Of a DNA stretch of 64,000 nucleotides, positions 63,851 to 64,000 are shown piece after piece. Below the pieces are notes generated by a model that had not been told where the DNA came from, searched no databases, and was given only the letters and a program-made list of their open reading frames with translations. This stretch comes from Incurvaria masculella (lineage: Eukaryota > Arthropoda > Insecta > Lepidoptera > Incurvariidae): positions 14,322,001 to 14,386,000 of the forward strand of contig OX335657.1 in assembly GCA_946894095.1 (NCBI GenBank), in the 5' to 3' direction. A program made the position numbers and the translations under genes. The first letter of the stretch is position 1, and every line of letters begins with the position of its first letter.

Positions 63851-64000
63851 TTATATGTACAGAGCACTGTGGTCGCTACACTATGTACCTTTTTTTCTTT
63901 GAAACATTTATTAGGAACGGTCTGAATCAAAGGTATTGTGAGCTGTTTGGACAAATCCAACTGGCTGGTTCCTGCATCCTCGGCCACCTGTAATTACGTA

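Noticed and set aside
63760..63993. 77-codon plus-strand frame at the right edge.
   Set aside because: Antisense to LINE C-terminal sequence on the minus strand.

Overview
This window looks like nuclear DNA of a lepidopteran (moth or butterfly). It is AT-rich and non-bacterial, with no ribosome-binding-site/operon layout. It is packed with repeat families I recognise from lepidopteran genomes: the interspersed element that begins near AAAACCGGCCAAGTGCGAGT and carries an (ACGG)n microsatellite, SINEs with 5S-rRNA-like or tRNA-like heads, RTE/jockey-type LINE debris, and many short inverted-repeat DNA elements (MITEs). I find no complete host protein gene, no tRNA or rRNA gene and no CRISPR array. 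Almost all open frames in the window are short chance frames or lie inside repeats.

Layout. 1-16.2 kb: mixed intergenic or intronic DNA with SINEs, several MITE families, a striking element of paired CGTATAAT boxes (3.32-3.98 kb), two TTAA-flanked MITEs lying back to back (11.37-12.23 kb), several isolated G- or C-rich islands and one possible core promoter (7.43 kb). 16.6-23.7 kb: a composite structure of about 7.1 kb with inverted arms of roughly 600 bp around an array of about 630-bp units that are themselves built from inverted modules. It resembles a foldback element, and I do not recognise it as a named family. 23.7-42 kb: scattered SINE, LINE and MITE insertions, including a short RTE-derived insertion with a perfect 16-bp target-site duplication (27.88-28.16 kb). 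42-50 kb: an inverted SINE pair, CACTG-ended MITEs, a possible unrecognised exon (44.13-44.32 kb), a 143-bp tandem duplication, a strong hairpin (47.2 kb) and LINE fragments. 50-64 kb: more MITEs, an inverted pair of tRNA-headed SINEs with matching neighbours (56.2-57.6 kb), two full (ACGG)n elements, a reverse-transcriptase remnant (58.9 kb) and a LINE 3' coding end on the minus strand at the right edge.

The elements are non-autonomous or broken. LINE remnants (RTE-like and jockey/CR1-like) could have supplied the machinery that moves SINEs. At least four MITE families share TTAAGG...CCTTAA ends and may have been moved by one kind of TTAA-targeting transposase. All family names come from reading and memory, without database searches. 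Boundaries are by eye, usually good to about 5-20 bases.
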